64,000 nucleotides of DNA, from assembly GCA_019454045.1 (NCBI GenBank), contig SKCR01038948.1:1-64000 (forward strand). Direction: 5' to 3'. Position numbers and translations under genes: made by a program. This document shows, piece after piece, positions 9,511 through 20,959 of the stretch. The notes beneath the pieces were generated by a model, which was given only the letters and a program-made list of their open reading frames with translations, was not told the DNA's origin and did not search any database. The stretch's first letter is position 1, and each line of letters starts with the position of its first letter. This DNA is from Zanthoxylum bungeanum. Taxonomy: Eukaryota; Streptophyta; Magnoliopsida; Sapindales; Rutaceae.

Positions 9511-10144
9511 CTTTCTGACAGAATCTAATCCTTTGTGGACTGTAGACTTAGGAGCCACAGACCATGTAGAGAATGATAAAGATGCCTTCGTGGAATTTCG
9601 ACGAATTTCACATGGGGTGAAGTGGATATACGTCAGCAACAATTTACGAGTTGAAGTTAAAAAAATGGGTACATGCAAGTTAGTCATGCATGACAGAAAA
9701 ACTTTACTCCCACATGATGTATTATTTGCTCCACAAATTCACCGAAATTTAGTTTCTGTGTTGGTTTTAGTTAATTTGGGTTTTAAGTTAAACTTTCATA
9801 AATTTGATGTTGATTTGTACTTGGTACAATACATTATGGTTATGGTTATTTTCTGGATGGTTTTATTGTATTAAATGTTGAATGCTTTAATAGCAATTCT
9901 AATTTTTCCTTTGTTACGTCATCTGTCAGTAATGATAGTGATGTGAAAGTGTGGCATGCTAGACTTGGCCACATTGGCCAGCAAAGAATGAACAGATTAG
10001 CGCAGAGACTTTCTTGGAAACATAGAGAAGATAGATTTTTCTACCTATGAATATTATTTGGCTGGAAAAACTGTGTTGGAAAATGAACTTGAGCAGAATA
10101 TCCATTACAATTATTCATTCAGATATATGTGGTCCAATATAATT
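9511..10144 (+). pseudogene. C1 protease and start of integrase, broken
   Basis: The frame covering 9329-9874 runs on into an aspartic protease start, LWTVDLGATDHVENDKDAF. The usual DSGAT active site is altered to DLGAT. After a frame change the pre-integrase motif VWHARLGHIGQQRMNRL (about 9949-10000) and a DICGP-like start of the integrase core (about 10115-10135) can be read. Similarity stops at about 10144, where unrelated sequence with a long inverted repeat takes over. Most of integrase is missing. Confidence 0.75.
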
Positions 10145-11270
10145 AATCCATTCAGATATCTGAATAATGTATTATATATTGTATTTTATTATTTATAATA
10201 AAATAATTACATTTTCATTTCAGTTTATTAATGGTACTATTGTGTCATTCTTAGTGCATATTAGTTTAATATTTACACATATATTTATATGTTGAGAATG
10301 ACACTGATCTTAGAATAATCACTTAGTAACAATGGACATTGGGTGGTCCGTCTTTGGATATTATTACTATTATAAACTATCCTTAAAATATATATATTCA
10401 TAGTCATTGGTTTTAGAATACAGTCGAATTCTTATAACCTATAAGACTAGCACTTATCGTATATTGAAATGAAAGTTCCAATGGTCTAACCTAATGGACC
10501 ATGAGTAGGGAAGCTCGTATAAATATGTGGGTATTCGTTGGAGCGAATACTGAATGACTCACAGATGATTCCTAATATTTGGAAATACACACCACCGTCA
10601 ATAGAAATCTCCTCGAGTCAAGTAACATATGTGATCCTTTGACTATTTGATAACAATGATTTTGTGTGTGATCATCCACACTTAGATGTCATGTATGTCA
10701 AAGACCTCTTGTGGTCTGACCGCTAGATGTTCTTTATGTGTGGACCGACGCACTCGTTAATCAAGTGTGTATTAAGTTAGTTGTAATTAGAATACTATTT
10801 TTGATATATATATATTATCAACCCTAGGTGATCGGATTTGGCCAAAGTCTTAAGAATCATGACTACTAAGATGGATACCTTAACCCTTTATGGTACACAT
10901 ACGGGCCAACGAATCCTAACTTGATACACATTTGATTAATGAGTGCATCGGTCCACACCATTAGAAGGATCACACACAAAATAAACGATATCCTATAGTA
11001 AAATGATCATATATATATGCTACTTGACTCGATGAGATTCTTATTGACGGTGGTGTGTATTTTCAACTATTAGGAATCATTTGTGAGTCATTTAGTATTC
11101 ACTCCAACGAATACCTACATATTTATACGAGTTTCCCTTACTCATGGTCCATTGGGTTAAACCATTAGAACTCTCATTCCAATATACGATAAGTGTTAGT
11201 CTTATAGGTTATAGGAATTCGACCGTATTCTTATAAGTGTTAGTCTTATATTCCTAAGATGGGAGAGATA
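10145..11270. repeat. Insertion with long inverted repeat (foldback-like)
   Basis: This segment replaces the C1 integrase core. Left arm: about 10415-10780. Right arm: about 10920-11232. The left arm contains attcttataacctataag, then gtgggtattcgttgg and cacaccaccgtcaat. The right arm contains the reverse complements of all of these in mirror order. Inner parts also match (gtggaccgacgcactcgttaatcaag against its complement near 10925-10960). The loop is about 140 bp, and the left arm has about 50 bp extra. No coding frame was found. It could be a foldback element, a MITE, or two inverted copies of a short element. Confidence 0.75.
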
Positions 11271-11399
11271 AGTCAAAATTTATCTATGTATGAAACTCAG
11301 GATCACACGAACGCCATGATTGGTGAACACTCAGGTTTACCTAATTCAAGTGTGAGTGATGTAGATGGGAGAAATTTCTGAAAATATGATGAATCAGTT

Positions 11400-13140
11400 T
11401 CACATGAGTCTCAAAATGATGAATTAATTTCACATGAGTCTCCTTTACGTGATCCAAATGAGAGTAATGTGCATGATCTAAATGGAAATAATATGGAAAG
11501 TGGGGAATTAATTCTACAACCAGAATCTCAATTACGATATAGTAATCGTGTAGGCATTCCTCAATGTCATTTTGATATCAAAGGAAAAGCCTTTATGATT
11601 CTACCTCAAGATGATGAAGAACCATGAAACATAAAAGAGGCTTTTCAATGTTCTGCCAAGGAAAAAATGGATGAAAGCAATAGAAGAAGAAATAGAGACA
11701 ATGAGGTCTAACTACGTTTGGGAACTGGTTGATCTACCCAAAAGACGCAAAGCCAACAAGAACAAATGGATTCTTAAAATAAAAAGTAATGTTGATGGCA
11801 ATATTGAAATATATAAAGCACGACTTCTAGCGAAATGGTATACACAATAGGAAGGAATTGACTATGAAGAGACTTTTTCACTTGTTGTAAGGTTTATCTC
11901 AATTCATTTGATTCTGGCTAGTAGCGAGCATGGACATATGATTACATCAAATGGATATAAAAACTGATTTTCTCAATAAAGAACTTGATGAAGAAATCTA
12001 TATGGAACAACCTGTAGGTTTCATAAAAGAAACTGAAAAGGCGAAAATATGTAGACTTTTGAAGTCTATATATGGTTTCAAGCAGTCGTATAGACAATGG
12101 TATATACGATTCCACAATATAATCATTTCGAATGATTTCATGATGATCATTATGTGTACACCAAAAGAGATAAAGATAAGTTCATTATCTTATCATTGTA
12201 CGTGGATGATATACTTATAGCCGGGAATGATAATGAGTTTGTAAAACACATCAAATGATGGTTATCATCTAACTTCGAGATGAAGATATGGGTGGTTGAA
12301 TATATTCTTGGGGTTAAGATCTCAGGAAATCGTTCAAAGAAATTATTATATCTTTCACAAGATTCATACATTAAGAAAATTCTTGAACGCTTCCAAATGC
12401 AGGCTTGCCAACTTATTGATACTCCTATCACAAAAATTGAAGCTTTAAGTCATATATTGTGTCCTGAGACTCCATAAAAAAAAGAAAAAATGAGTAAATT
12501 TCCTCATGCAAGTGCGGTTGGAAGTTTAATGTATGCAATATTGTATACGAGATCAAATATCTATTTCATTGTTGGAATGGTAAATATATACTAATTCAAT
12601 CTAGGACTAGCATATTGGAAAACAGTTAAAAGAATATTTAGGTATCTGAAATGGACAGTCGATTACTCATTGTGATATCAAGGGAATGATATGCGATTGC
12701 GGGGATATACCAATGCTGATTGGGGAGGAGATTTAGATGAAAGAAAATATCTCCGATTTATTTTCTTACTAAACAATAGTGCCATATTGTGGAGTAGTAA
12801 GAAAAAATCTTGTATAGCCTTATCCACAATGGAGGATGAGTTTGTGGCATTTTCATCTGTAGTACAAGAAGTTGTGTGGTTGAAAAGGTTTTTAGATCAT
12901 TTGAGTATGCAAAATGATGTTTCTGATCCAATATTAATTAATTGTGATAGTGAAGTAGTAATAGCCTACACAAAAGACCCAAAATTCCATTGTAAAACGA
13001 AACATATAGATATCAAATATAACTCTGTAAAAACATAGTTGCACGAAAAGAGGTGAACATGAAGTACATTTGTACGCAAGAGATGGTAGCAGATTAATGA
13101 CCAAGTCTGTTCCTAAAAATGTCTTTATTAGACACATAAA
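11400..13140 (+). pseudogene. C1 reverse transcriptase and RNase H, broken
   Basis: Copia RT begins near 11640 (EEEIETMRSNYVWELVDLP, then KANKNKWILK). It continues through YKARLLAKWYTQ-stop-EGIDYEETFS, MDIKTDFLNKELDEEIYMEQ (about 11951) and the catalytic YVDDIL at about 12199-12216. RNase H is readable at 12691-13038 (LRGYTNADWGGDLDERKY, later SCIALSTMEDEFVAFSSVVQE and EVVWLKRFL) and ends near the KHIDIKY-like motif. There are stops within RT and several frame changes. The upstream part (11270-11640) is the linker after integrase, including an ESQLRYSNRVGIP-like stretch common in Copia polyproteins. Confidence 0.85.
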
Positions 13141-14193
13141 ATCTCAGGGATTGCGTAGATGTTAATGTACTTACATCTTATGATGTGTTATTTTTCCCAA
13201 TAATGTTTACTAATGTTAATACTCATTGATATTTGTGTTCAATGCTTACATGTTACTATGTTGATAAATGTTTAAACGAATATATTATTAGTTAGTATGA
13301 GAAGTATGTCAGACAAGTGAATGATATACTCTCTCACATGGGCAATCGCCTCCATTACTTTTTGTTAATGCAAGATGAGCTAAATTTTTAAGTTAATTAT
13401 CTGTGTGATAATTCAGAGAGTTCAAGCTTGCAAATTAAGTAATGTAGTTATGAGGTCACTTTCTTTGTGATATGACCTAAAGTGAATAAGTTCATTTCAC
13501 CTTACTTGTCTTAATGTCAAATGTGAGTTAGACATTGTGTTTGTCTGAACTATCATCAGTACAGTATTTATGAGACATACGCTCCATGGGAAATGAGAGA
13601 ATACCATAGCATATGTTTTTCATACCATGTGTACGATTGCAACTAATAAAGGTAATACAAGTAAAGATCTCGGTCTTAATATTGTGTGAGACCCTTGAGA
13701 TTATTTCAATCTCGCATTGTACCCTTTAGACTCTTGTCTGCTTCTCAAAATTTAGAATTGATGATCGCTATCTTGGAATGTTACTGAAGGATCATGAGAG
13801 ATTCGATCTAGAAGAACATCTTTGAAAAAATAAATTGAATCAAGGTTGAGATATTCAAGAAAAGAGAAAGATTATTATTTGAGTAATATCACATTAACTT
13901 GTATTCACTGGTCGACCAATTATGTTGTTTTATGCGATCAAACATGATTGTGAATACAAAATAAATATTACATTCGAAAAGAGATCAAGAGAGAGGTAAT
14001 GTGATAAATATTGAGGATATTGTATGCTGATTCCACTATGGTTCCATCCATTATTTGAGTAGTTATATATTCATAACAGACGTATAGCAAGTAAGCTCTC
14101 GAATTATGTTGGTCGCACGATACAATTGTTAAGTGTGAGTTATTCTTGTAAATATAATAAAAACTGTTAATCCCATCATGTGTGAGTGGGAGA
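13141..14193 (+). other. C1 3' untranslated internal region with purine tract
   Basis: About 1 kb of non-coding sequence between RNase H and the 3' LTR. It ends in gtgagtgggaga (about 14182-14193), a purine-rich primer of the kind found before Copia 3' LTRs. No gene was seen. Confidence 0.65.
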
Positions 14194-14400
14194 TGTTAGA
14201 AAATGACATTGTTAGAAATTATTCATTTATAAAATTTTCATGGGGAACATATGGTACACCCATGATGGTAACATTTTTGAAGGAGTTTTAGGAAGTCATT
14301 AAGCTTCCAAATACATGCGATTAAATAGTAATCAATGCTTCCAAATTTATGTTATCGATTAAATAGTAATTAATGCTTCCAAATTTATGTGATCGTCGTG
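14194..14400 (+). repeat. Truncated 3' LTR of C1
   Basis: Begins TGTTAGAAAATG and follows the 5' LTR through CATGGGGAACATATGG and the 'aagcttccaaat' repeats, then breaks off near 14390-14400 at GATCGTCGTG. About 260 bp of the LTR end is missing. A short internal duplication of the 'aatgcttccaaatttatg' unit is visible. Confidence 0.8.
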
Positions 14401-14466
14401 TTGAAAGAAACTTTTTTAAATAAAATTGTGACCAAAGATATATCTTTTGACCAAAGAGAGAGATAG

Positions 14467-14477
14467 ATATATATATA

Positions 14478-14516
<39 letters not shown>
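14467..14516. repeat. (TA)n microsatellite
   Basis: Almost pure TA dinucleotide run of about 50 bp. A second run of about 20 bp lies at 14738-14758. The sister copy near 44690 lacks the long run. Confidence 0.85.
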
Positions 14517-14519
<3 letters not shown>

Positions 14520-14526
14520 TAGGAGA

Positions 14527-14690
14527 GAATGAGCCTTGGTTTAACTATAAAGTTATTCTAATAACCTAAAGTCAAAGATTTGAGTCGGAGAAACAGTCTC
14601 TTTACAAAAATAAAAATAAAGATAAGATCGTATACATATTGAATTCTTCTAAAAAATCATCGTGTGAGAAATCTCGTACGTTGTGTCACC
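14527..14690 (+). repeat. Degenerate tRNA-derived SINE (Au-like)
   Basis: The order gagccttggtttaac..taaagttatt (A-box-like), gatttgagtcggagaaaca (B-box-like, compare ggttcgagtcgtggaaaca) and gtctctttacaaaaat follows the well-known plant Au-SINE layout. It is strongly decayed. A paralogous copy is at about 44717-44880. The assignment rests on remembered motif order and not on an alignment. Confidence 0.45.
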
Positions 14691-15278
14691 TTTTATCTAA
14701 ATATGCATTATGAGCTATGACAGTGTGTTGAAAGATATATATATATATATATATATATTTTTGAAATCGTTGGAAACCCCACTGTTAAACCACACTTTTC
14801 GGATTTAAGAGGAACATGTTAAATCTATAGTTGTCCATGGTGCATTTCCAAGACCCCACAAACAGCTACCACCAATTCACACTAAACTTTCGACTTTTAG
14901 CTCGCTAGCAGCACCAAAACAGAAAAAGGCAAAAAGAATGAAAGAAAGAAAGAAACCATCACAAAAAAATATATAAATTGAAAAAGACCAAAAATATTTT
15001 TGTTGGCTTGTTAGAGCATGAAAAGCTTGTTGCATGTGATCCTGGTATGTATGATATATGTTTATGCATGTGTAATATGTTTTTATTTTTCTTGATGCTC
15101 TATATGCATAAATGTGTGTGGTAAAAACCCTTAGTATATCTTGTGCTTGCACTTCACATACACGTTTTTATAATCATCAAGGCTTGGTCACAAGTATGAG
15201 TTTTTGGACGACAATCTAATCTCTACCATACTTTGCTCACCAATTAATGTGACCTTTGACTAGATGACCTTGTGTTAT

Positions 15279-17981
15279 TGTAGGACACGAAAATCGGTGA
15301 CGCTGTTCTAGGCTCGCGGCCTAGTCGGGAGTACGGAGTAGCCCGCGGGGAACTACACCGGAGAAATAAAATGGAGTCGCCACCCGGTGTGAACCGGGAA
15401 AATGATTTAAGGCTGCACTCACCCCTCGTAAGGGAAGACCTCAAACCGTTGGGTTCGAAATGGTCCTTTACTCATGCCACTTGTAATGAAAAGATTCGTG
15501 CAATAATTTAACCAAGTCTACGCAACATTCATACGCACAAATAACCTACTTTTAAGTTCACGTGTATGAAAATAAAATCTATAGCTAAGTTTGCATGCAT
15601 AAAAGTAAGTCGTCATAACGACAAACACACAATAACACGCAATAATCTCATGAACATATTGAATCATCCAACACAAAAATAAATAACAACATAAACATAA
15701 ACATAAATTAAATCCTAATGCAAAAAGAAATAACTAATCATGCTTGGAAATAACCAACTCAATCATGCTTTAAAAAAAGAAAATAACATGCTAAACGACT
15801 AATCATGCTTAAGAAAATAAATAGCATACTAAACGACTAAATCATGCTCAAACATAAGGTTGGATGGAACGAAATATGTGTGTCTCTCAAGTGGTATGTG
15901 AAGTTGTTTCCCAAGTACAAATCGCATTACCGTCCATTCGGATTCGGCTAAGGAATTTACGTCTGGGTTTCCATCCGATATACCGCAAGAGAGAACACAT
16001 ATTCCATTCATCCGGAGGTCATATCATACACCAATCCACAATACTCATGCGAGGTAAAATAAAAAAATATCAATAAAAATAAAGGAGAATAAATAAAAAA
16101 TGGTGCCCTCAGGTCTAACCTCTTAAGTCGCTTCTCGGGAGTGCGTTGGGACGTCGCCGGAAAGGTTATCGTTTCTGCTGTTTTCACTGGTCCGTTGTTT
16201 CTGCTGTTTTCACTCGCTATTTTCAACCGCTATTTTCGCTCGCTGTTTTCACTCGCTGTTTATGCTCGCTGTTTTCTCTGTTTTCAAAGGTTATTTTTGG
16301 AGGCAGTTTCATTCGCTGTTTTTGGATGTTAATTAGATAGATGTTTGGTACTGCAGGGCTGCTATTTAGGACTGGTTTTGGTCACTGTTTTGATATTTTT
16401 AAGACTCGGTTTAGGGATGGGTTTCTCACTATTTCGTGGACTGGTTATTTTGGTGATCTCGGCTCACTATTTTGGATGAGTTATGGCTATTTGTAGGGTT
16501 CTTTGGATGGAAGGGCTGTTGAGCGAGAGAGGGAGTGCATGAAGGTTTACGTGGAGGGCTGGCCGGTGCATGCATGGGTATAGAGGGGCTGTATTTTCAG
16601 GGATGTTTTGTATTGAGTGTGCGTCTCGGCTCGTTAAACGTGCTGCCCACTGCTGGTGGTTCACGCTGCTGCTTTTATTTAGTTTGTTGTTTCTTCTTTG
16701 GTTCCAAGTTCACGTGAAAGGGCTGTGTGAGTACGTGAATGACCGAGTTGCCTTGTGTGTGTTAGAGTTTATTATTTTGTAAGGGTCATGAGGGTTGGTG
16801 AGTGTTAGAGGGCTGGTGAGGGGATCATTGGGCGTGTCTTTGTGTTAGGGTTTAGTGGATTAGGTTCACGTAGGGGTTGTTATTTGTGTGAACTTGGTCG
16901 GTGTGATGGAGTAGTTAGAGAGAGTGGCCATGAGATGAGGTAGTCTACTTGAGGGTTTATTGTTGTGTAAGAGACGTGAGGGTGAAGGGATAGGCGTGAG
17001 CAGTGAGAGGCTGTGTGGAGTGTATGATCAGTGAGGGCTGTGGCATGAGGGGTATATCACGTGTGTGAAGGTCAGGGGGCTGTGTTATTAGGGCGTGAAT
17101 GAAGGCAGTGAATGAGAGAGAGCAGTGGGTTCGTGAATGGTAGAGGGAGAGGAGCCGAGGAGCGTGTGAGTCTTTGTGAGAAGGGGGAAGGATACGGGCG
17201 TGAAGAGAGAAGAGAAGAGGGATCTGTTAGGGTTTGGTTTTGTTCTTACCGTGTGGAGTAAAGGGGAGAGGACAATAGCTTAGGGTTTTTTGTTTCTGGT
17301 TGTTGCTGCTGTGTGGAGAGATGCGTCAGTGGTTTGCCCCGCGAGAAGAAGGGTGTGAAGGTGGAAAAAAGAGGAAGGCCGTATGGGTGATGTATGGGTG
17401 CTGTATGGGTGTTGCATGGGTGTTGTATGGATGTTGTATGTGAATAATGGTTTTGTTGAAAATTGGATTGGAGGTGGTTAGGTTTATTTTGGCTTCTTGT
17501 GCATGGCTAGTGTGGGTGCTTGGCTTTTCTTGCAACTTCACGTGGGGATCATTGGCATAATAGGCATGAAGAAGTTTTGATGAGTGGGGCGTGGGCTTTG
17601 TTTGTTTCTTTGTGTTTGGTCTTTATTGTTTGGCCTTAGGATTTCATCTTTTGGTGTTGATTTGTGCAGAGAAGAGAGTGTGGGGTTTGTGCATGTGGGT
17701 TTCTTGTGCATGGGCAGTAATTTTAAAATAGAAACACAGACGACCGTTCGAACGCGTTCTCGGATGCTGCGTGAACGCCCGCAAATCTGTTTACCGTTCA
17801 AACGTATTTACGAACGCAGCACGAATGAACATGCAGTGAACATGCGAATCAAATCCGACAACGTACTTATTTTGAATTTCCCCTTCCGACGTCCGTTTCC
17901 CGTGACTTCTGTAACTTAAAAGGTAGTGCCTCCGTACGAGGCTCATCATCGGGACTTATATGCAAAAATGCAGTGCCTACA
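15279..17981 (-). repeat. Solo LTR, 2.7 kb, unassigned family (copy 1)
   Basis: Ends are TGTAGGACACG...CAGTGCCTACA, flanked by a perfect 5-bp duplication GTTAT (15274-15278 and 17982-17986). The start, the part near 15860-16010 and the last 250 bp match the copy at 35270-38281. Transcription is taken as minus strand because the sister copy has a clear TATA box on that strand. It holds short repeats of a 'cgctgttttcactcgctattttca' unit (16172-16325) and a roughly 10-bp repeat (17384-17440, tgtatgggtg). The open frames inside (17584-17919 and others) have no family features. The lineage was not identified. Confidence 0.85.
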
Positions 17982-18685
17982 GTTATCTCCTAGTAACCAA
18001 AAAAAATTTACATGAGTTTCAAATGCAAAAGAGCCAATGGGCCAAAATTCAAAAGATAAGGGCAAAAACCCTTCACTCGAAAGAGTTTTTATTTATGAGC
18101 TCATGATATTTAGGGGGAGAATAACATAGCATATAACCAATGTTATTAATTTTCAGGTCCTAGTGGTACTGGGTTTGAATACATATTTTATAGACTTGGT
18201 TTGTTAAGAGATGAGATTTATTTGGCCGTGTCCCCCTTATAAAATAAGGTCTTCAGCCTTGATTTATTATGCACTTATTTTTCACGCAAGTACTTTCTAT
18301 GCTTTGGTGTTAATGTCATATGCATGTGTGTAGTATTCGACAAAATCTAAAATGATGCATATTATTTCATGTCATAAACAGCTGAATACTGATTGGATAT
18401 CATTATACTTGTTTGAAGTGTTGGTTCAGTCATTTTTGTTGATTTTTATTTTTTACCTCATTGTGTGCCTGTGTATGTTTCAAGTTTCTGCATACATATT
18501 TTCTTTGCATATTTATGAGTATTTACTTCCCGTATGATTTTGTGCTAACTTAGTAGAGCTGTTAGTGAGAGAGAGTAAGTCTTGTTTGCATATACTCTTG
18601 CATGTGTTGTTTATCCTGGTACCTTCACCCTTTGTCATTTCATGACAAAAATGAGGAGAGTGGTATATGGGAGAGTCGTAGTATA
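17982..18685 (+). other. Sequence between solo LTRs, probable SIRE-like Copia 3' untranslated region
   Basis: About 700 bp without a gene. The phrase 'catttcatgacaaaaatgaggagag' near 18635-18660 resembles the 3' untranslated region of SIRE/Maximus Copia elements, and a SIRE-like LTR begins at 20960 on the same strand. If so, both solo LTRs (15279-17981 and 18686-20633) inserted into that older element. Confidence 0.4.
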
Positions 18686-20633
18686 TGTTGGATAATTATG
18701 ACCCATAACATCACTATTTTGTAAAGAACATGGTGTTCTTGTACAAAATCAACTATGTGACAAAGGAAATTGCTCTTTTATCATTTGTAATTGGATTACC
18801 TGGATATATAAATGATAAAAGTCCATATGATTAGTACCATATTAATAAGATATGAGACAGTATTAATCCACGAAGGTTTAATCATTAAATATCCATAGTC
18901 GTAGTATTATCAAGACTGGACATCGATAGTGCAGAATAGGCTAGTATTACACTTGTGCGCGTTATGGAAGCTTAACGACATAGTTCTTATATATTTGGGT
19001 ATTTGATACTCATGCAAGTGTGATAGGAGGTTCTGTTTGCCGATGGTACGGGAACAGCTTCGCTCTGGATAGACCCATCGGAATCCAATTGGTAGTATAA
19101 CTATGTGTCTATGGGAGTCCGAATCGGGGTAGGTGTATATGGTCTTAACCTGAGACTTGCATCACTAATACTTGCGACAATCAGTATACTTTGGTTTTGA
19201 TCGTCCGAGGCTTTAACATGTTCTGTCTACGCCTTTTCTGGGTATACTGAGAATCGTACTGTGTTGGGTGTGATGTCAAGATGGAAGTATCACTTCAGTC
19301 ATATGAAGATGATGATCACTCAGGGATACATAACTGGTACTCTATAGTACTATAGCTATCGGGAAAGTATGACTAGGTCATGACTTTCCGATCATAAAGA
19401 GACTAGTTGCTAGTGATCCGATATATGCTTCGTACGGGGCAGACACAACTCCAGCCCCAGGCCTAGCATGTGACATCTGATACTGGATCGTAATACGCAA
19501 TATTATGTATACTACGCCTGATATAGATTATGTATTCCTTAAAAGAATATTTCTGGAGAATTGGGTAGGCACGATGTTTTGCTAGAAGCCAACCATGTCT
19601 TGTAAATCGGTAAGAATGCGGTACCGGGTATGCACGTGTTCGGATAGTCCGATGACCATATTTACTGCCAACATATCCAGTGATCTCTTGGGTCGCCTCC
19701 CAAAGATTCACCAATGACATTTGACTCAAACAGAATTAATCTAGGATTAATTATGAGAGAGAGAAAATTAATCTATGATTAATTACGGTAAGAATTTATC
19801 TGGGATTAAATTCGTGAAGAAGAGAGAACGCGATTAACTTGGAATTAATCGGAAAAATAAATTTAATAGTTAAATTGATTTTACTATTTAATTTATTTAA
19901 ATTGGGCTAAAATAATATATAAGATATTAATTGAAATTTGATTTCAATTCGGAATTAAATTGGATTTTAATTCTAACGAACGAATTAATTTGGGATTAAT
20001 TCGTAAACGACTTTCGTGACAATTTTGCTAGGCATTATTATTTAATTAAATTGGATTTAATTGCGTCGCAATGGAAAAATTCGTTTAATCGGATTAAACG
20101 AACCCGGGCTCGAGCGAAGTTGCGTGTTGAATTAGCCGACTTAAATTTGGAATTTAAAAGTGGTGGGATTCACTTCACTTACATCATTTGTTGGACTAAT
20201 GATGGAAGTTGTTGTTGGCAAATAAAGGCTTGAGTGAAAGGCTTGGATTGCTTGTAAAATACTCAAACCAAAAACAACACTCAACCTTATTATATAAACT
20301 AGTCAAACTTTGGAAGTTGTTATAAGTTACTATTCACAACAACTAAACTCTCTCTTCCTCTCTTCCTTCTCTCTTTGTCGTGAACCATGTTCTTCCTAGG
20401 GAAAAATTTGCTTCACAAAGTTGATCAAAGCTAGCACTTTGGAGTTGAATCAAGGTGATAGGGAGACTCACCCCCAAGTGTTGGAAACACTAAAAGAGGG
20501 CTTGGAGCTTCCATCTTCAAAGAAAAGTTTTCAAATTCATCTAAACCAATGTAAGTATTCCACAACTTACTTTGGTAATTTTCACACACGAATCACTCTT
20601 AGAGATCATTGGCATGTTCTAGGAACACTAACA
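18686..20633 (+). repeat. Solo LTR of Copia family C2
   Basis: A 1,948 bp LTR from TGTTGGATAATTATGACC to GGAACACTAACA with a perfect 5-bp duplication GTATA (18681-18685 and 20634-20638). It is colinear with the reversed LTRs at 33159-35156 and 26588-27272. A TATA box TATATAAA lies at about 20291-20298. The 93-residue open frame at 20421-20702 lies in the R/U5 part and is not regarded as a gene. Confidence 0.9.
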
Positions 20634-20959
20634 GTATATCCATTTGACTGGTATTTGGTAAAGGGGGAGTATGATATCTACTATCTATGTATACATGCAT
20701 GAGTTTTATTGATGCTTTATCTGTTCTTTATAATCCATGTGTTTTTCAAGGTATGTTGTTGTTTATGGTTGTTTCAGGTAAGCAGATTTGGTAGTTAAGG
20801 TGACATTGATTTCAAGACTACCTGGTTGGGTATTAGATCGAGTCTTAATGTAATAAGTCACTATCATGATGGTTGGCAGTTGGCTATTTTCTTTTTGAGT
20901 CTTTTATCGTAGTCTTTGTATTAGCTAGTATTTTATCATGGAATACCAAATGGGGAGAT
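20634..20959 (+). other. 3' untranslated end of SIRE-like Copia element with purine tract
   Basis: No coding frame. It ends in ccaaatggggagat directly before TGTTAG, the usual purine tract plus LTR start of Copia elements. Confidence 0.55.

Larger units (their letters stand above)
5603..14400 (+). mobile_element. Copia-type LTR retrotransposon C1, decayed and right-truncated
   Basis: A Ty1/Copia element in plus orientation. It has a 5' LTR (5603-6068), a tRNA-Met-like primer site (6070-6083), gag with a CCHC knuckle, protease, the start of integrase, reverse transcriptase and RNase H in Copia order, a purine tract (about 14182-14192) and the start of a 3' LTR (14194-14400). Many stops and frameshifts make it dead. 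Two later structures sit inside it: a hAT-like transposon (6094-6916) next to the primer site and a long inverted repeat in the integrase region. The 5 bp left of it is CTTAT. Confidence 0.88.
14401..15278. other. Host-like AT-rich sequence, first copy of a duplicated segment
   Basis: 14402-14980 matches 44581-45055 with many small differences, ending in the same 'gaatgaaagaaagaaagaaaccatcacaaaa' stretch. It contains (TA)n runs at about 14467-14514 and 14738-14758, and a SINE relic. 14980-15278 has no match at the second copy and no gene; with 17982-18685 and 20634-20959 it may be the untranslated 3' part of a SIRE-like Copia element. Confidence 0.6.

Noticed and set aside
17584..17919. 111-codon frame near the end of solo LTR copy 1
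   Set aside because: Not conserved in copy 2 and no recognisable domain; LTR sequence.
20421..20702. 93-codon frame MIKASTLELNQGDRETHPQ...
   Set aside because: It crosses the right end of the C2-family solo LTR and its target duplication, so it cannot be an ancestral gene.
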